Part shown: piece by piece, positions 45,405 through 57,060 of the stretch
How positions within the stretch are numbered: position 1 is the first letter of the stretch
Layout: the number at the start of each line of letters is the position of its first letter
Assembly: GCA_017893485.1 (NCBI GenBank)
Contig: CM030363.1
Location: 85,391,730-85,455,729, forward strand
Length of the DNA: 64,000 nucleotides
Direction: 5' to 3'
From: Hemerocallis citrina
Taxonomy: Eukaryota; Streptophyta; Magnoliopsida; Asparagales; Asphodelaceae
Translations under genes and position numbers: made by a program
Notes under the pieces: model-generated
What the model saw: the letters and a program-made list of their open reading frames with translations, nothing else
Told to the model about the DNA's origin: nothing
The model's database searches: none

Positions 45405-45985
45405 TGATATGGCTAAAAATAGGGTTAAATTGGAACCATTCAAAATGGGTACGAATCTCAAAGTCCCAGGGGCAAGACAATAATTTCACCTACAAACAAT
45501 TCCAAATTGGGAACCAGGTCCCTCCTCTTGGACCCACTAACTCATGAACGGATCTGGTCAGTTTAGAACGGGTCTCAACCCGCAAGGGGCCAGTTCAACA
45601 GGATTGAGGGAAATCCTGGCTCCCTCTGATCCAGAGGAGGTGATTATAACCACCCATATCCTGCCACACCGGGAAGTAGGGATTCACTCTTATCCTGAAA
45701 GAGATCCCCTTGGCGACTATAAAAACCCCCTATCTCCCACTGTTGAAGGTGATCATACTTTGTACACTTGAGATCTTTTTCCTTGACTTTTTCTGTGTAT
45801 TGACTTGATCGTCAGAGGGTTCGTCGCCGGGATCTATCCCGGTGTCTCGAACGTTTGTGCAGGTCGTATGGGAGCACCAAGGAGCCAACAAATTAGCAAG
45901 TAAGAAGAAGGGGCCAACCTGTGTGAGTTCCTCACGAACCTACAAATCTCATCTACTGCCCCAACACCCGAATTCAGTGGCAACA
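45405..45985 (+). repeat. 3' LTR of Tat element
   Basis: 581 bases, TGATATGGCT...GGCAACA, TATAAAA at 45719-45725. Followed by TCTAC, the duplicate of 14245-14249. Confidence 0.93.
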
Positions 45986-45990
45986 TCTAC

Positions 45991-48047
45991 CATTAAGTTG
46001 CAATATTATTATTTTTTAGATTTATTTAAAAGAAAAATAATTTTTTACTTTAAATTACTATATTTGATTTTTGGGTAAAAGAATAATTTTGGACTATGAA
46101 ATGAGCCAAAAATTTAGATTTGAAATTTGAAAATTCTGAATTTAGGGCCGACCAACTGAAGAGTATTTAAGGATAGGTTTAAATCCTTATATGATTGATT
46201 TTTTATATGGAAAGATTTGTATGTATAACTTAATATGCAAATATGAGATTGTTGGGGACTTTATTGCAAAAATCCCTCATGAAACCCTAATAATTCATCC
46301 CAGCCATATAAAAGAGAGGGAGAACAGTGGGTTTCGGCCCCAATTCTTTTTGGTGCTATTTGTGGATTTTTGAAGGCTCGAGGGAGATCTTTTTCTTGGA
46401 GGAGAAGGCTAGTTCTTTGGTGTTGATTTCTTCGATAAGATGGGCATTTCTCTACCTCTCTTGTTATGCCTTTTATCTCGTGAATGTTATAATATCATGC
46501 TAGGAATTGATTTATGAATCTATAGTTATATTTTAGCATGATTGTGGTGTTTATTATGAGATAATTGTAGATGTGTATATTTGATAAAGAATTGTTGGTT
46601 ATATGAGATAAAGATTGAATCTTGCATGTCTAATGATCTTAAATAAATTGTTCTTGAGTAACAAATATTATTATGCATGAAGGTTCAAGTTTTATCTATG
46701 GAAATTAATTTAATGAACCTATATGTTATTGTGGATGTTTGGATCTTGTTGTATGATACAAGAACCATGATTTGAGTAATTAAAAGATGAAATCTCTATG
46801 AGTTATTTACTGTTTTGATGTGGAATCTTGATGTGTTGAATATTAAAATTTTTATGCAAATTAAGTGCTAAAAATCAATGAAAATATACATGAAATTGTG
46901 AGCTAGGGTTTCGGTGGGGGGTTAAGGTTGAATGGTAGCCAGGGGGTTCAGTCTTTTGGGGTCAGAACAGTGTCGTCTGCACTGTGTTGACCCGAGGTCA
47001 GCACAGTGCAAGGCAGCGACTACTCTTGCTTGTGGGGCTCGGGTTACTTTGTGTGAGGGATTTCGGCGTGTGATAGGGTTGTAGAACCCTAATGCATGTT
47101 TGGATATGTACGTATATGTATAAATCTATCAATTTTATGAGGTTTAAATCGATCTTTAGAGCAAGTTTTGATGGTGCGAGTTTCAAATTTTGGGAAAAAT
47201 CCAGTTTTCAGATTTTTTTGGTGAAATAGAGTTTCAAAACTTGTATAATTGAATTATAAATTGTGGAGTATGATCTATGGTTATAGATGGAATATAAACT
47301 TAAATTATCGAGTTATATGTTTCAGTTTTGTGTGAGTAGTTCTCAAGATTGAGAACATATAAATTTCAGATTTTGAGGAAAACGAGTTTTAGTTTTTATA
47401 TGTTTTGAGATGCAACATCGAGGGTTGCACATCTATATGATAGATGGTTATGATTCTCAGTTTTGAGAGATTAAAGGTTCAGTTTTGAACGATAAAAATT
47501 TCATATTTTAAAGAGTTACTTTTAGTTTTAAAGAGGTATGAGTTTCATATTTTGAAACAATGAAATTTCAGGTTTTGGCGGATAAATCCCAGAGTTTAAA
47601 GATGATTAATGTTTAGTTTTGGATCGATTAAATTCTAGAAATTGGATTGTATTTTCAAATATGGAAAGGAGTATTTTAAATGGGAAATAAAGATGTTTGG
47701 AAAAGTTATTTTGTTTCTATAAATGAAAGGGTCTTTATGGAAGTGAATCGCTTATTAAATGAGTAATGAGATATGATAAAGTGATTGTGGATAAACAAAT
47801 GTTTATATTTGATATGAGATGTTCTTAAATAAGACGCTGAATTATGAGAGAACTTGTGAAAAAGTGGTGTTTCTAGAAATGAATAAAAGAAAGAATATTT
47901 TGATAAATTGAACCAAGTGGTGGTTCATATTGAAACTTTGAGTTATTATGAGAACCTAGAAAGATTTGATTGAGAAATTTATATGATGAGCACTTGAGAC
48001 TGAGTAGGACCCTGGATTACCGACGGTGAATTATTTGATTGTAGGAA
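45991..48047 (+). mobile_element. LTR family C, right part
   Basis: Continues the LTR that starts at 14085; joined across the Tat insertion the sequence aligns with the LARD LTR (TTTTTTAGATTTATTTAAAA at 46012 against 25850). CATATAAAAGAG at 46305 is a TATA box. Instead of GTCGAC palindromes it has three GTCAnnACAGTGC motifs (46961-47010, one inverted). ACTGAGTAGGACCCTGGATT and ACCGACGG at 47999-48026 match the conserved 'flank of CCTAGTATACCGG' block of the other LTRs. It ends abruptly where family E begins. Confidence 0.75.
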
Positions 48048-48310
48048 TGTGACCCCCGTTTTCATTTATACGGAAATCTTCTGTATTCTGGTATTTTGTT
48101 GTCTATAAATTTTTTTATTCCTTCTTGCTCCGAACTCTTGTATTTAAAATTCCTTGTAAATTCCTTCTTTCATTTTCTTGTACATCTCCTATTTGATTGA
48201 ACTGAAACCCGTACATATAAATTCTCCTGTTGTTTTAAACCCAATTGCATTCTCTCGATATTCGATTATTTTGTTTCAATCTCGTCTCGTTATGTAACAC
48301 CCCGTGTTAA

Positions 48311-48311
<1 letters not shown>

Positions 48312-48345
<34 letters not shown>
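48312..48345. repeat. (AT)n microsatellite in TRIM 5' LTR
   Basis: About 17 AT units near the LTR start; the 3' LTR has only a short ATATATATA run at this place. Confidence 0.9.
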
Positions 48346-48348
<3 letters not shown>

Positions 48349-49283
48349 GGAAGGGTGGCCTATAGAGTTTCCTATAGGAGAATTCCTGTGGGATTTATGG
48401 TTCGGTGGGGCCCAGGAGGGCAGACAGCAGTATGCTGTCGGTTGCTTGCCCATGTGGGCGTGACGTCACGCAGGGCCCACGAATGGGTATTCCTCTCTAT
48501 GCATGCTTGCGTGCTGACGTGGGGAGTAGGGGGTCCCACCTGTGTGTTTCTCTCGGGAGAGAGAAATCAGCAGATGTTGAAAATGTATGTCCCATATCGG
48601 GAATTTGAATGATTAATTAAATATATATATAATTGCCTGGGATTAGAGCTCACCAATCAGCTATAACACCTTTTATGAGGCAAGCATGTGGTGGGCCATT
48701 GTTAGATAAATTGTTGTTTCAAGTCAGGGCATTACAAATGATATCAGAGTCGACTTTCGACACCGACGTACTGTGGGTAAGAGTAGGTGAGATGTATGCC
48801 TGGATGAGGACAGTACGTTGGTAGAGAGACCAGGGGCAGTACGCTAGCAGAGTATGTCATTCCACTTCGGCTAGAAAGGAGAATCCTACGCTACATTACA
48901 AGTCCCAGCTTCAGCGAGGACGTTGAATTCTTAAGGGGGGGTTTCTGTAACACCCTGTGTTAAGAATAAGTATATATATATAAATTAATTAGAAGGGTGG
49001 CCTATAGAGTTTCCTATGGGAGAATTCCTATTGGATTTATGGGTCGGTGGGGCTCAGGAGGGCAGACAGCAGTATGTTGTATGTTGCTTGCACATGTGGG
49101 TGTGATGTCAGGCAGGGCCCACGGAAGAGGTTTCCGCTCTGTGCTTGCTTGCATGCTGACGTGGGGAGTAGGGGGCCCACCTGTGTGTTTCTCTCGGGAG
49201 AGTGTAACACCCCGTACTTAAGCGGGTATATATATAATATTATATTTAAATATTTAATGATATATATATATATATAATAATAT

Positions 49284-49344
<61 letters not shown>

Positions 49345-49426
49345 TATAATATATATAATAATAATATTATTATATTATTATTATATATATTATATATTAT
49401 TATATATATTATATATATATAGTCCC

Positions 49427-49759
49427 CTTCGGTTGCACACTACTTTTGGTGAGCACTCATGAAATAGAGCACCTATGACAAATCCGAACCGCTCATATTG
49501 TTCTATATACCTTAGATAGCTTAATAATAAAAAATCAAGTAATTTGAAGTTCATTTTCCCATCCATCATGCTGTTAGAATTTTCAGCCATACAATTTTGT
49601 AATGATGTAAATCATGGGCAAATGAACTTCAAATTACTTGATTTTTTATTTTTAGGCTATCTAAGGTATATAGAACAATATGAGCGGTTCGGATTTGTCA
49701 TAGGTACTCTATTTCGTGAGTGCTCACGGAGTGCTCACCAAAGTAGTGTGCAACCGAAG
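49427..49759. mobile_element. Fold-back MITE with ~140-bp inverted arms
   Basis: CTTCGGTTGCACACTAC opens the left arm and its reverse complement closes the right arm (ending 49759). The arms (49427-49565 and 49618-49759) pair almost throughout, e.g. CCGAACCGCTCATATTG against CAATATGAGCGGTTCGG; the right arm has an extra 12 bases. The loop is about 50 bases. The two ORFs here (49390 reverse, 49544 forward) encode the same peptide because of this symmetry. Confidence 0.85.
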
Positions 49760-49791
49760 ATTTCTCTCTCTATATATATATAAATATATAA

Positions 49792-49799
<8 letters not shown>

Positions 49800-49873
<74 letters not shown>
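49800..49873. repeat. (AAT)n microsatellite
   Basis: About 24 AAT units, uninterrupted; a second tract of about 15 units lies at 49300-49345. Confidence 0.95.
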
Positions 49874-49875
<2 letters not shown>

Positions 49876-50302
49876 TGAGTGTGAGAAGTGGTAGTTGGCC
49901 TATAGAAGGATTCTATGGGCTATGGATTAAATGGGATTGACTGAGGAGCCTATAGAAAATTCTATGGAGCTTAGGAAATAACGACATTAAATAAAAAATG
50001 AATGAAAGGAAGAGATGAAGGAAAGTGGCTGCTGTGCTTGGTTGGCGTGGGTGGATTCATCCCACATCGAAGGGATAGAAGAGAGTTTTAGTGTATATAT
50101 AGAATAGCTAATGATCAAAGGGTACCTATTAAGCTATAGCCCCTTTTGTGAAGCATGCCTGTGGTGGGCAGTTGTTAGGTTTTATTTGTTCGCGTGTTTC
50201 ACGCACGTATAGTCGCGTACGCAAGTGAGCTGGGCTCGGGACGTTACAGAGAGAAAGCAACGGATGTAGAAAATGTTTGTCCCATATCGGGGGTTCGAAT
50301 GA

Positions 50303-50306
<4 letters not shown>

Positions 50307-50363
<57 letters not shown>
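50307..50363. repeat. (AT)n microsatellite in TRIM 3' LTR
   Basis: About 28 AT units; the 5' LTR has only ATATATATATA at the equivalent site (48621-48632). Confidence 0.92.
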
Positions 50364-50366
<3 letters not shown>

Positions 50367-51240
50367 GTATGGGATTAGATGTCACCAATCAGCTTTAACA
50401 TCTTTTATGAGGCAAGCCTGTGGTGGGACATAGTTAGAAAAATCGCTGTTTCGGGTCGGGGCATTACACGTTATTCCTATATATTCGGAATCGTCATCCA
50501 TAAGGCAAGTATCCTTGTACGAATCTTTTGTTTCCCTGTACAAGTATTCTTTGAAATACCGGAAGTAGGTTTATCATTGTAATCCATTTCTAATGCCTTA
50601 TACATTGATGATCTTGATCCCTATCCATTTTGATTTGTTTATGTCAATTCCGTATTCGTAAAAGATTATAGATATCAAATTGTATATTTCTGCCCTACTG
50701 TCTGTTTTGACTTGTAATCACATTTTGACCCAGTTACATTTTGAATCTATTAGAACTTTATAAATAAGAAAGGTGGCCCCTGTTTCTAGTTTCCATAACT
50801 TTTGATGGATCTGAAATTCGATGTGTAGATTACAAGATATGCTGTTTTTAGTGTCGTGACGTTTTCGATTCCAGGTTACCATTTTGAAGTATATTTTTTC
50901 GATTGACTAATTTAAATATCATGCTAAAAGTATAACCAAGACCTAATAAATTCCAGTATGTTGTTTAACATGATTAAGAACTTGATTATAAAATTTATAG
51001 AATTTTTAAATTAATTTCTTACTATTTTATGAATATAAGAAGTGTACCCTAAGTTTCTACCTGAACATAAAATCTGTAAAGAATAAGAATTTGAACCTAG
51101 TTTCGGTGATTTTTATATATCGTATGTATATGCACTGTAACTGGTAGAGAGTCTAGTTTCTAGAACATCTGATGGATCCAGATTTGCTTCTCTGTAGCAG
51201 CAAAAATTTCAGTTTTGGTGCAACAACGTCATGCTGTCCT

Positions 51241-54200
51241 GTCACGTCCCGCGTCTCAAAAAAGAACTACGGAATACGGATACGTGACTAAGCCCAGCGA
51301 ATAATTTTCATCATCCATAAGCTGTTCAAAATCTTTACAATATCTCACAGAAATAATCAGAGTCGGAAGCAAAAGAATCAACCAAGTATGCATAATCGAA
51401 TCAAATATACCAACAAAAATTTACTTGAAACCAAAATATAATATAATCTCAAATAAATCAATCTGAATAAGTCAATATCCTGGATCACATTGCCCAAATA
51501 TAAATAAATCCAAGTAATCAAGTACAATTGTTCAAATAATCAATAGAAATAATAGATAAAACTCCAGCACTAATATCTCATATCACCAACTCCATCTGGC
51601 AACTGGTCATCCTGATCTGCAATTAATAAATTGCAGGAAAAAGGAAAAGAGAAAAACAAACTCCGGTCAATACAAGTTACGTGCCGCTTGTAGTGCAGGA
51701 TACAAGTACATAGGATAAATAACAAATATAAAATAACAACAGAATAAACATAGTATGGTATAGGCATGTCAACAGAATATAATATCTAACATGGATAAGG
51801 AAAACAAATCAGATAGCATGGTATACTAACAGGTATAAGTAACATGTGTCAAGTGTCAACAGTATGCAGACAAGTATACGAATAGCAGTATCAGATAACA
51901 ATCAGACAGTAAAAGATAACAGTGTCAGATAACAGTCAGACACTAACAGATAATAGTGTCAAATAATAGTCAGACAGTGACAGATAACAGTGTAACAGAT
52001 GTCAGTTCTTATAGTCTTGTGTTTATTACTATCTAGGTAGCACTTCATGCGCCCCAACTTTTATCACATGGTTGCTACATTCAAACAAATTACGTTTAGA
52101 TTTCGTAGGGGATCATATAGGGCCGTGTACTCAGGTATCAGTAATCAGACAGTATCAGACAGTCAGAACCTAGTGGTCCTCCTCCGAGTGCACCTTCCTA
52201 TAGGGAAGTGTGCAGTCAGGTAATCAGTAACAGTAATCAGACAATCAGAACCTATTGGTCCTCCTCCGAGTACACCTTCCTATAGGGAAGTGTGCAGTCA
52301 AGTAATCAGTATAACAGTATAACAAATGCTCAGTATGGGAAACACGGGCCCCCTTCCAAGTACACATTTGTATAATTTTCCTTTACTAGATCTTTCCCTT
52401 AACCCCGGCTTGGTAATTTTATTATTATTAGTAAACAGGCATGTATGTGTTATAAACAAGTCAACAATAACATGGTATAAGCAGGTAACAGGTTTAGGGT
52501 GAAAGATAAACATGTATAGGTGATAGATTGTTCAATGCAAATGCTAGTTCAGGACAGTAGACATTACTGTACTAAAACAGGGATTCCCGTTGCTACAAAA
52601 ATGCAAATCTGGATCCGTCAAAGAATCTGGAAAATAGAATTCCTTTTGAATCCAGCAAACATATATAAGTCATATAGTATTTCACAAAATCAAGTCTCAA
52701 AACAGCTTTGAATCCAGAAAACGTGTTCAGTCAGAAATCAGTATTTTGTATCACAGTCAGGAAAACAGCATGAAAACTCATTAATTAAATCCAAGAAAAA
52801 TCTGGGGTACTCCCCTATATGCGTAGAATCAAAATATAAAGTATAATAATTTTCCAATATAAATCGTTTAGTCAACAAAAATCAGAAAACATCAAGATGT
52901 AGTAGTTTTGTAAATATGGAATTGTACACTGCAGTATGAAAACAGCAATATCTCACAAACCATAAATCGAAATCGAAATCTGCCAAAAGGGTAATAAAAT
53001 AGATATAGTAGGCTAACTTTCATATTCAGAAATATTTTAGAAAACGAAAGTAGAATTAGGTTGAAAATCAGGTTCTTTACTGAACAGTAGTAAAATTCTG
53101 CATGTAAAATCTTTATTTACGAGCATGAAAATGTTTGTAAAACATCTCAAATAAATCCACCAAAATTCTAGGTAAACTCCAATCAAGTCTAGAAGTAATG
53201 ATCAGAATTTCGGATCAAAATGATAATTTTAACACCAGAATAAAAATATATTACTCTTCAGAATTCATAGAAAATGCAGTCTGGAAATCTTTATACACCT
53301 CAGTAGTAAAATAGACATAACTCACAAACTGTAAATTGAAACTGAGATTCGTTGAAAGGGTTGGAAAACAGACAGAATCCTCTACAGTTCATGTTCACAA
53401 AATTTTTTCAAATACTGATCTTAATAGGGTCTAAAATACTGATCAAATCAGAGAAATAGAAATATACAGATTTGTTCTTCACCCACAAAACGACACAGAT
53501 CATACAAAATTCATCCAAATCAACTCAAACATTAAATATAGTGTACTAGATGTCCAAAAAACATGGTATAGGGTATTTTACAAGTATTCAACATGTATAA
53601 CACGAATAACACATCAAGCACAGGTATTGCAAAGTAGCATGAACATATACATCAAAAGTGGTCAACCCTAGGTTAATTCATGTCATGTATGTCGTGAGGC
53701 AACTACGGTCAAATCATCACAATAGAGACAATATCAACAAGAGGTTTCACACACAAATTGTCTCTAGAACCCAGCTACACTACAAGCGGTATTTAGTACT
53801 TGTATTACACAAAGAAAAGAATACAAGTTACTTGCCTTATATCCGACGACGAAAACGGCGATGATCAAGAATAACGGGAACGGATTACCGGAGCACGAAC
53901 GACGAACGGAAACCACGAACAACGAACCAACGAACACACAAACGAAACCAAACACCACTACAACCTACGAACGCAATAACGATCCACGAACGAACCTCGA
54001 GGCAACACACACACCGAGACTCAAGATGGCAGCAAGGCGGCTCTGCGGCGTCGCTGTTGTTGCTGCCATCGGAAGAGGCAGCACACCGTGCTGTCAGCTA
54101 CAGTCGAACAGGGAGGCAAGGCTAGGAGTTGGCTTTCTATGTGTCAAGGCAGTGGGTCGTCGCGGCAGGAAGTAGGGGAGACGGCCGGGTCGGGATGGCA

Positions 54201-54907
54201 CAGTGAATACAGCTGGAGCTAGGTGAGGTGCGGTAAGGTACGAGAACCAGAGAGAAGTTGGACGGCTCGGGATAGACAGAGAACGGAGTGGGGTGATGTA
54301 GTCGGGATGGGGAGCACACAGGGAAAGGCGGCTGTTAGGGTTTGCTTGGTGAGGAGATGAACAGTCGGCAAGCAATGCGTTAAATAGGGAGACAATGTAT
54401 TAGGGTTTTTTGTGGAGTAGGAGTCGGCTGAAAGTAACAGGGTACAACGGGTTGCAGGTTTAGGTGTTCATGGGTAGAGGCATAGGGTAACAGGTAGAGT
54501 TAGGTAGATGGGTATTAGGTTTATAAGGAATAATTAGGTATAATGGGTATTTGAATGGGTTTAAGTAATTAGGTAGTGAATTTGGGTAAAATAAATTGGA
54601 TAGTGGAGTTAAATGGATTAATAAAGATCCAAAATTTAGTTAGAGCAAAAAAATGAATAAAGTAATAAAAATAGGGTATGAATCAATTTAAACAATGAGG
54701 ATAAAAAATACTGGCACAAGCAAATAGGGACGAAACAAGAAGAGACAACAGAATCAAGAACTCAAATAAAGGATGATAAAAACAATAAAATGAATGTATT
54801 GAAACAAAAGATCCAATATACGGTCCAAGAAAAGATACAAAGAGAGAATACACCAAAAAGAAAAAAAATACATCCAAAAATACACAAAATGGAGAACATA
54901 GGTTACA
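51241..54907 (-). mobile_element. Solo LTR, family D, reverse strand (3667 bp)
   Basis: Read on the reverse strand it starts TGTAACCTATG (54907) and ends GCGGGACGTGACA (51241). A perfect 5-bp duplication TGTCC flanks it (51236-51240 and 54908-54912). The host family E sequence reads across it as in 1009-1030. No PBS, PPT or protein domain is found inside. It contains the AAGCCGGGG...CCCGTGTTTCCC block (52330-52415), a duplicated CCTCCTCCGAGT...GGGAAGTGTGCAGTC unit (52190-52300) and a leader region near 53830-54400. ORFs at 53861 and 54094 appear spurious. Confidence 0.88.
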
Positions 54908-56012
54908 TGTCCAGAATTGGAGTTCTTGTTGTTTCAATATTTATAAGTTTGTTTATGGCACCCGAACATGTTTTTCGCCGAGTCTGAACCTGGTTTCTGT
55001 CCCTATCATGTTTACCTATCCCTGATTTTGTATATTCATGTTTGTTTTGGTAAAAAGAATAAGTTTCAAGCCGGGGTAATACGGGAAAGACCTAGTAGTG
55101 GGATATATAGGAGATTGTACTCGACGGGGGGTCCGTGTTTCCCGTGATGATGATAGAAGATTACAAGTCATATGGAACAAAGTGCCATGTAGAACTAAGT
55201 GCCATGTCATGGATGACGGGGGCCACCTATAGCCTCTACAGGGGCCACCTCTAGCCTCCATTACATGAGTACATGATTTTCGAGTACTTGACCCTGTATA
55301 ATTTGCCACTAGGGTCTAAACGTTAACATGCTTGTATGCACCTGACCTGTGGTATGGGATGCAGAATTGCGTGCATTAGTTAGGATTTATAAAATATTGC
55401 CAGACTTGAGATTAACACTGAACACATGCATGATTCATGATTTCAGTTAGTTGATACTTGTTACAAGATTACATGATACTTGTTACAAGATTACATGTTA
55501 CCTATTACAAGTTTACATGATACATGTTTACAAGATTACTTGATCCCTATTTACAATATTACATGATTCCTGTCTATGAGTTACAAGATTCCCATTACAC
55601 GGCATGCTTTGTGTTACACGACATGCTTCTTGTTACATGATTCCTTGTTTCCGATTAGTTATATTTGAGATTTGATCAGTTCTTGTTTTCTTCTTGTTAT
55701 GTATATTGTTTTTCGTTGTCATGTTTGTTCTGTATTTGAATTTCCAGTTCTTATTGCTTTCGCTGTTATATCTTGTTCTTGTTCCTATTTTGCTTGTACT
55801 ACTTGCTGCCCGTAACTTGCTATAACGGGTACTCCATCCATTTTTCTTTTGAGTTATGTTATACAGGTACAGTGATGGTTTACTGAAAGGAACTCGTCGA
55901 ACTGTTATTGCATTGCATAATCTCAAGCTATTTGGTAAGTCCTTGTATCCCAGATTTTATTATTGAATTATATTCTTGTTCCTGTGATTATTATTGCATT
56001 GTTGAGTTTACT

Positions 56013-56367
56013 TGTAACGCCCCGAGCTTGGCTCAGCTGCACACATGACTACGTGTGTGTGCACGCAAAAGAACAGACACAAAACTCTAGCCATGCCCAC
56101 CACAGGCACTATCAAAAGGTGGGGATACCCTATAGGTACCTTTATCACTTGGTAATCCTAATATATACTCTTTTTCTCTCCTACACAATTCCGATATGGG
56201 ACTTTAAACCCAAGCACCCACGTCACTTTCCATGCATGCATTCCATCATTTTATGCATACATACTCATAAGCCCTGTAGACCTAGTTATAGGCTTCTCCA
56301 CTGAATCCAATTAATTCCAAGCCCATAGAAACTCCTATAGGCCAACTAACCAACTACTCATCTCATA

Positions 56368-56402
<35 letters not shown>
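56013..56402 (-). mobile_element. LTR fragment, family F, reverse strand
   Basis: TGTAACGCCCCGAGCTTGGC at its left end is the reverse complement of the right end of the solo LTR at 49203-50248; the CCCACCACAGGCA, TAGGTACC and TATAGGCCAACTA blocks and the (ATT)n tract follow in matching order. It is interrupted by the Helitron at 56403 and then lost near the LINE. Confidence 0.75.
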
Positions 56403-56403
<1 letters not shown>

Positions 56404-56971
56404 CTATATAATAAATTACAAAGAAAGCTATCAAGTGGCTCTCATTCAATCTCCCCTAAAATCAATGGTCTAGATTGATTCTCACAAAACATTTTTCTAC
56501 CCAAAATTTTAAACCCAAAATTAAAATTTCCCTCCAAAACTAAAAAACTCATTACTTTATTACTATCTCTCTCTACTCTCTTCCCTTTTTCATATTTCTC
56601 TCTTTTTCTCTCTCCCTCTCTCTCTCCCATTCTTTGTTAACTTAGAAATTTAGATTTAAGATTTCAGGTTTGTAAAATTTTCAGATAAGTTTTTTTATTG
56701 CACATGTTATATTGAAAATAGCAAATATCTCTTCAACAATTATATTTCATTATTTTCCACCCTTAAAGTTCTAAGAAGTTGAATTTTACACCCTCATTTA
56801 TAATTATTTTCAACATATACTAATAGAAATATGGACTTTTATTTACAACTAATTATTGTCATACTATTCAAATTTGAACTACATAATTGTTGCTTTACTG
56901 TTTGCAGGATTTTTTGTGTGTTGTATCGTTCTGAAGACGTGCCGTAGGCACGTGTCCACGGGCAAATCTAG
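56403..56971 (+). mobile_element. Non-autonomous Helitron (569 bp)
   Basis: 5' end TCTATATAATAAATTACAAA after an A; 3' end with perfect stem ACGTGCC-GTA-GGCACGT and CTAG at 56968-56971, followed by T. The TCTCATTCAATCTCC and AGATTGATTCTCACAAAACA text is like known plant Helitron subterminal sequence. No Rep/helicase coding. The 3' end is firm; the 5' end is likely but another TCTCTCTCTACTCTC start at 56566 is possible. Confidence 0.72.
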
Positions 56972-56972
56972 T

Positions 56973-56983
56973 ATGTATGTATG

Positions 56984-57040
<57 letters not shown>

Positions 57041-57060
57041 TATTATATATTTCTATGTAT
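56973..57060. repeat. (TATG)n/(TA)n microsatellite
   Basis: Short TATG run, then about 27 TA units, ending near 57040; joins the Helitron to the LINE. Confidence 0.85.

Larger units (their letters stand above)
14250..45985 (+). mobile_element. Tat-lineage Ty3/gypsy retrotransposon, with nested LARD
   Basis: 581-bp LTRs at both ends (14250-14830 and 45405-45985), both TGATATGGCT...GGCAACA, flanked by a perfect 5-bp duplication TCTAC (14245-14249 and 45986-45990). Without the nested LARD the element is about 13.1 kb. Contents: PBS, gag, protease, RT, RNase H, second RNase H, integrase, a 118-bp tandem array, antisense genes, a ~225-bp tandem array, PPT. The dual RNase H and an antisense ORF after integrase are hallmarks of Tat/Grande/RIRE2-type elements. 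It is GC-richer than its surroundings and fully decayed. Confidence 0.93.
49203..50248 (+). mobile_element. Solo LTR, family F, inside TRIM 3' LTR
   Basis: TGTAACACCCCGTACTT...CTCGGGACGTTACA, flanked by GAGAG on both sides (49198-49202 and 50249-50253). The right half shares motifs with the TRIM LTR (CCCACATCGAAGGG, TGCCTGTGGTGGGC), in the same order and strand. It contains long (AAT)n tracts (49300-49345, 49800-49873) and a MITE. No interior domain is present, so it is a solo LTR or a very small element. Confidence 0.8.
48293..50468 (+). mobile_element. TRIM-like mini-LTR retrotransposon, with nested insertion
   Basis: Perfect 5-bp target duplication CGTTA (48288-48292 and 50469-50473). 5' LTR 48293-48736 (444 bp, TGTAACACCCC...GGGCATTACA), internal 48737-48945 (209 bp), 3' LTR from 48946 to 50468, split at 49203-50248. 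PBS TGATATCAGAGT (48739) resembles the tRNA-Met site with one change; PPT TTAAGGGGGGG (48931-48941). The interior has no ORF of note, only a CAGTACG-bearing ~27-bp duplication. LTRs are longer than in classic TRIMs, but the tiny non-coding interior with PBS and PPT fits the class. Confidence 0.85.
48048..56012 (+). mobile_element. LTR family E, split by two insertions
   Basis: Starts TGTGACCCCCGTTTTC at 48048. Pieces 48048-48292, 50474-51240 and 54913-56012 are colinear with the fragment at 1-2100. TATAAA at 48216-48221; the GC-type donor-like AAGGCAAGT at 50502-50510 lies about 108 bases downstream once the TRIM is removed. No internal retrotransposon domain is seen, so it is a solo or truncated LTR; its true 3' end is not visible. 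Confidence 0.72.

Noticed and set aside
49390..49783. Two ORFs with the same peptide on opposite strands, suggesting a conserved protein
   Set aside because: The identity comes from the inverted arms of the MITE; it is not evidence of coding.
53861..54375. Overlapping ORFs on both strands (104 and 93 aa)
   Set aside because: They lie in the GC-rich leader part of the reverse-strand family D solo LTR, have no recognisable domain and overlap each other on opposite strands; composition explains them.
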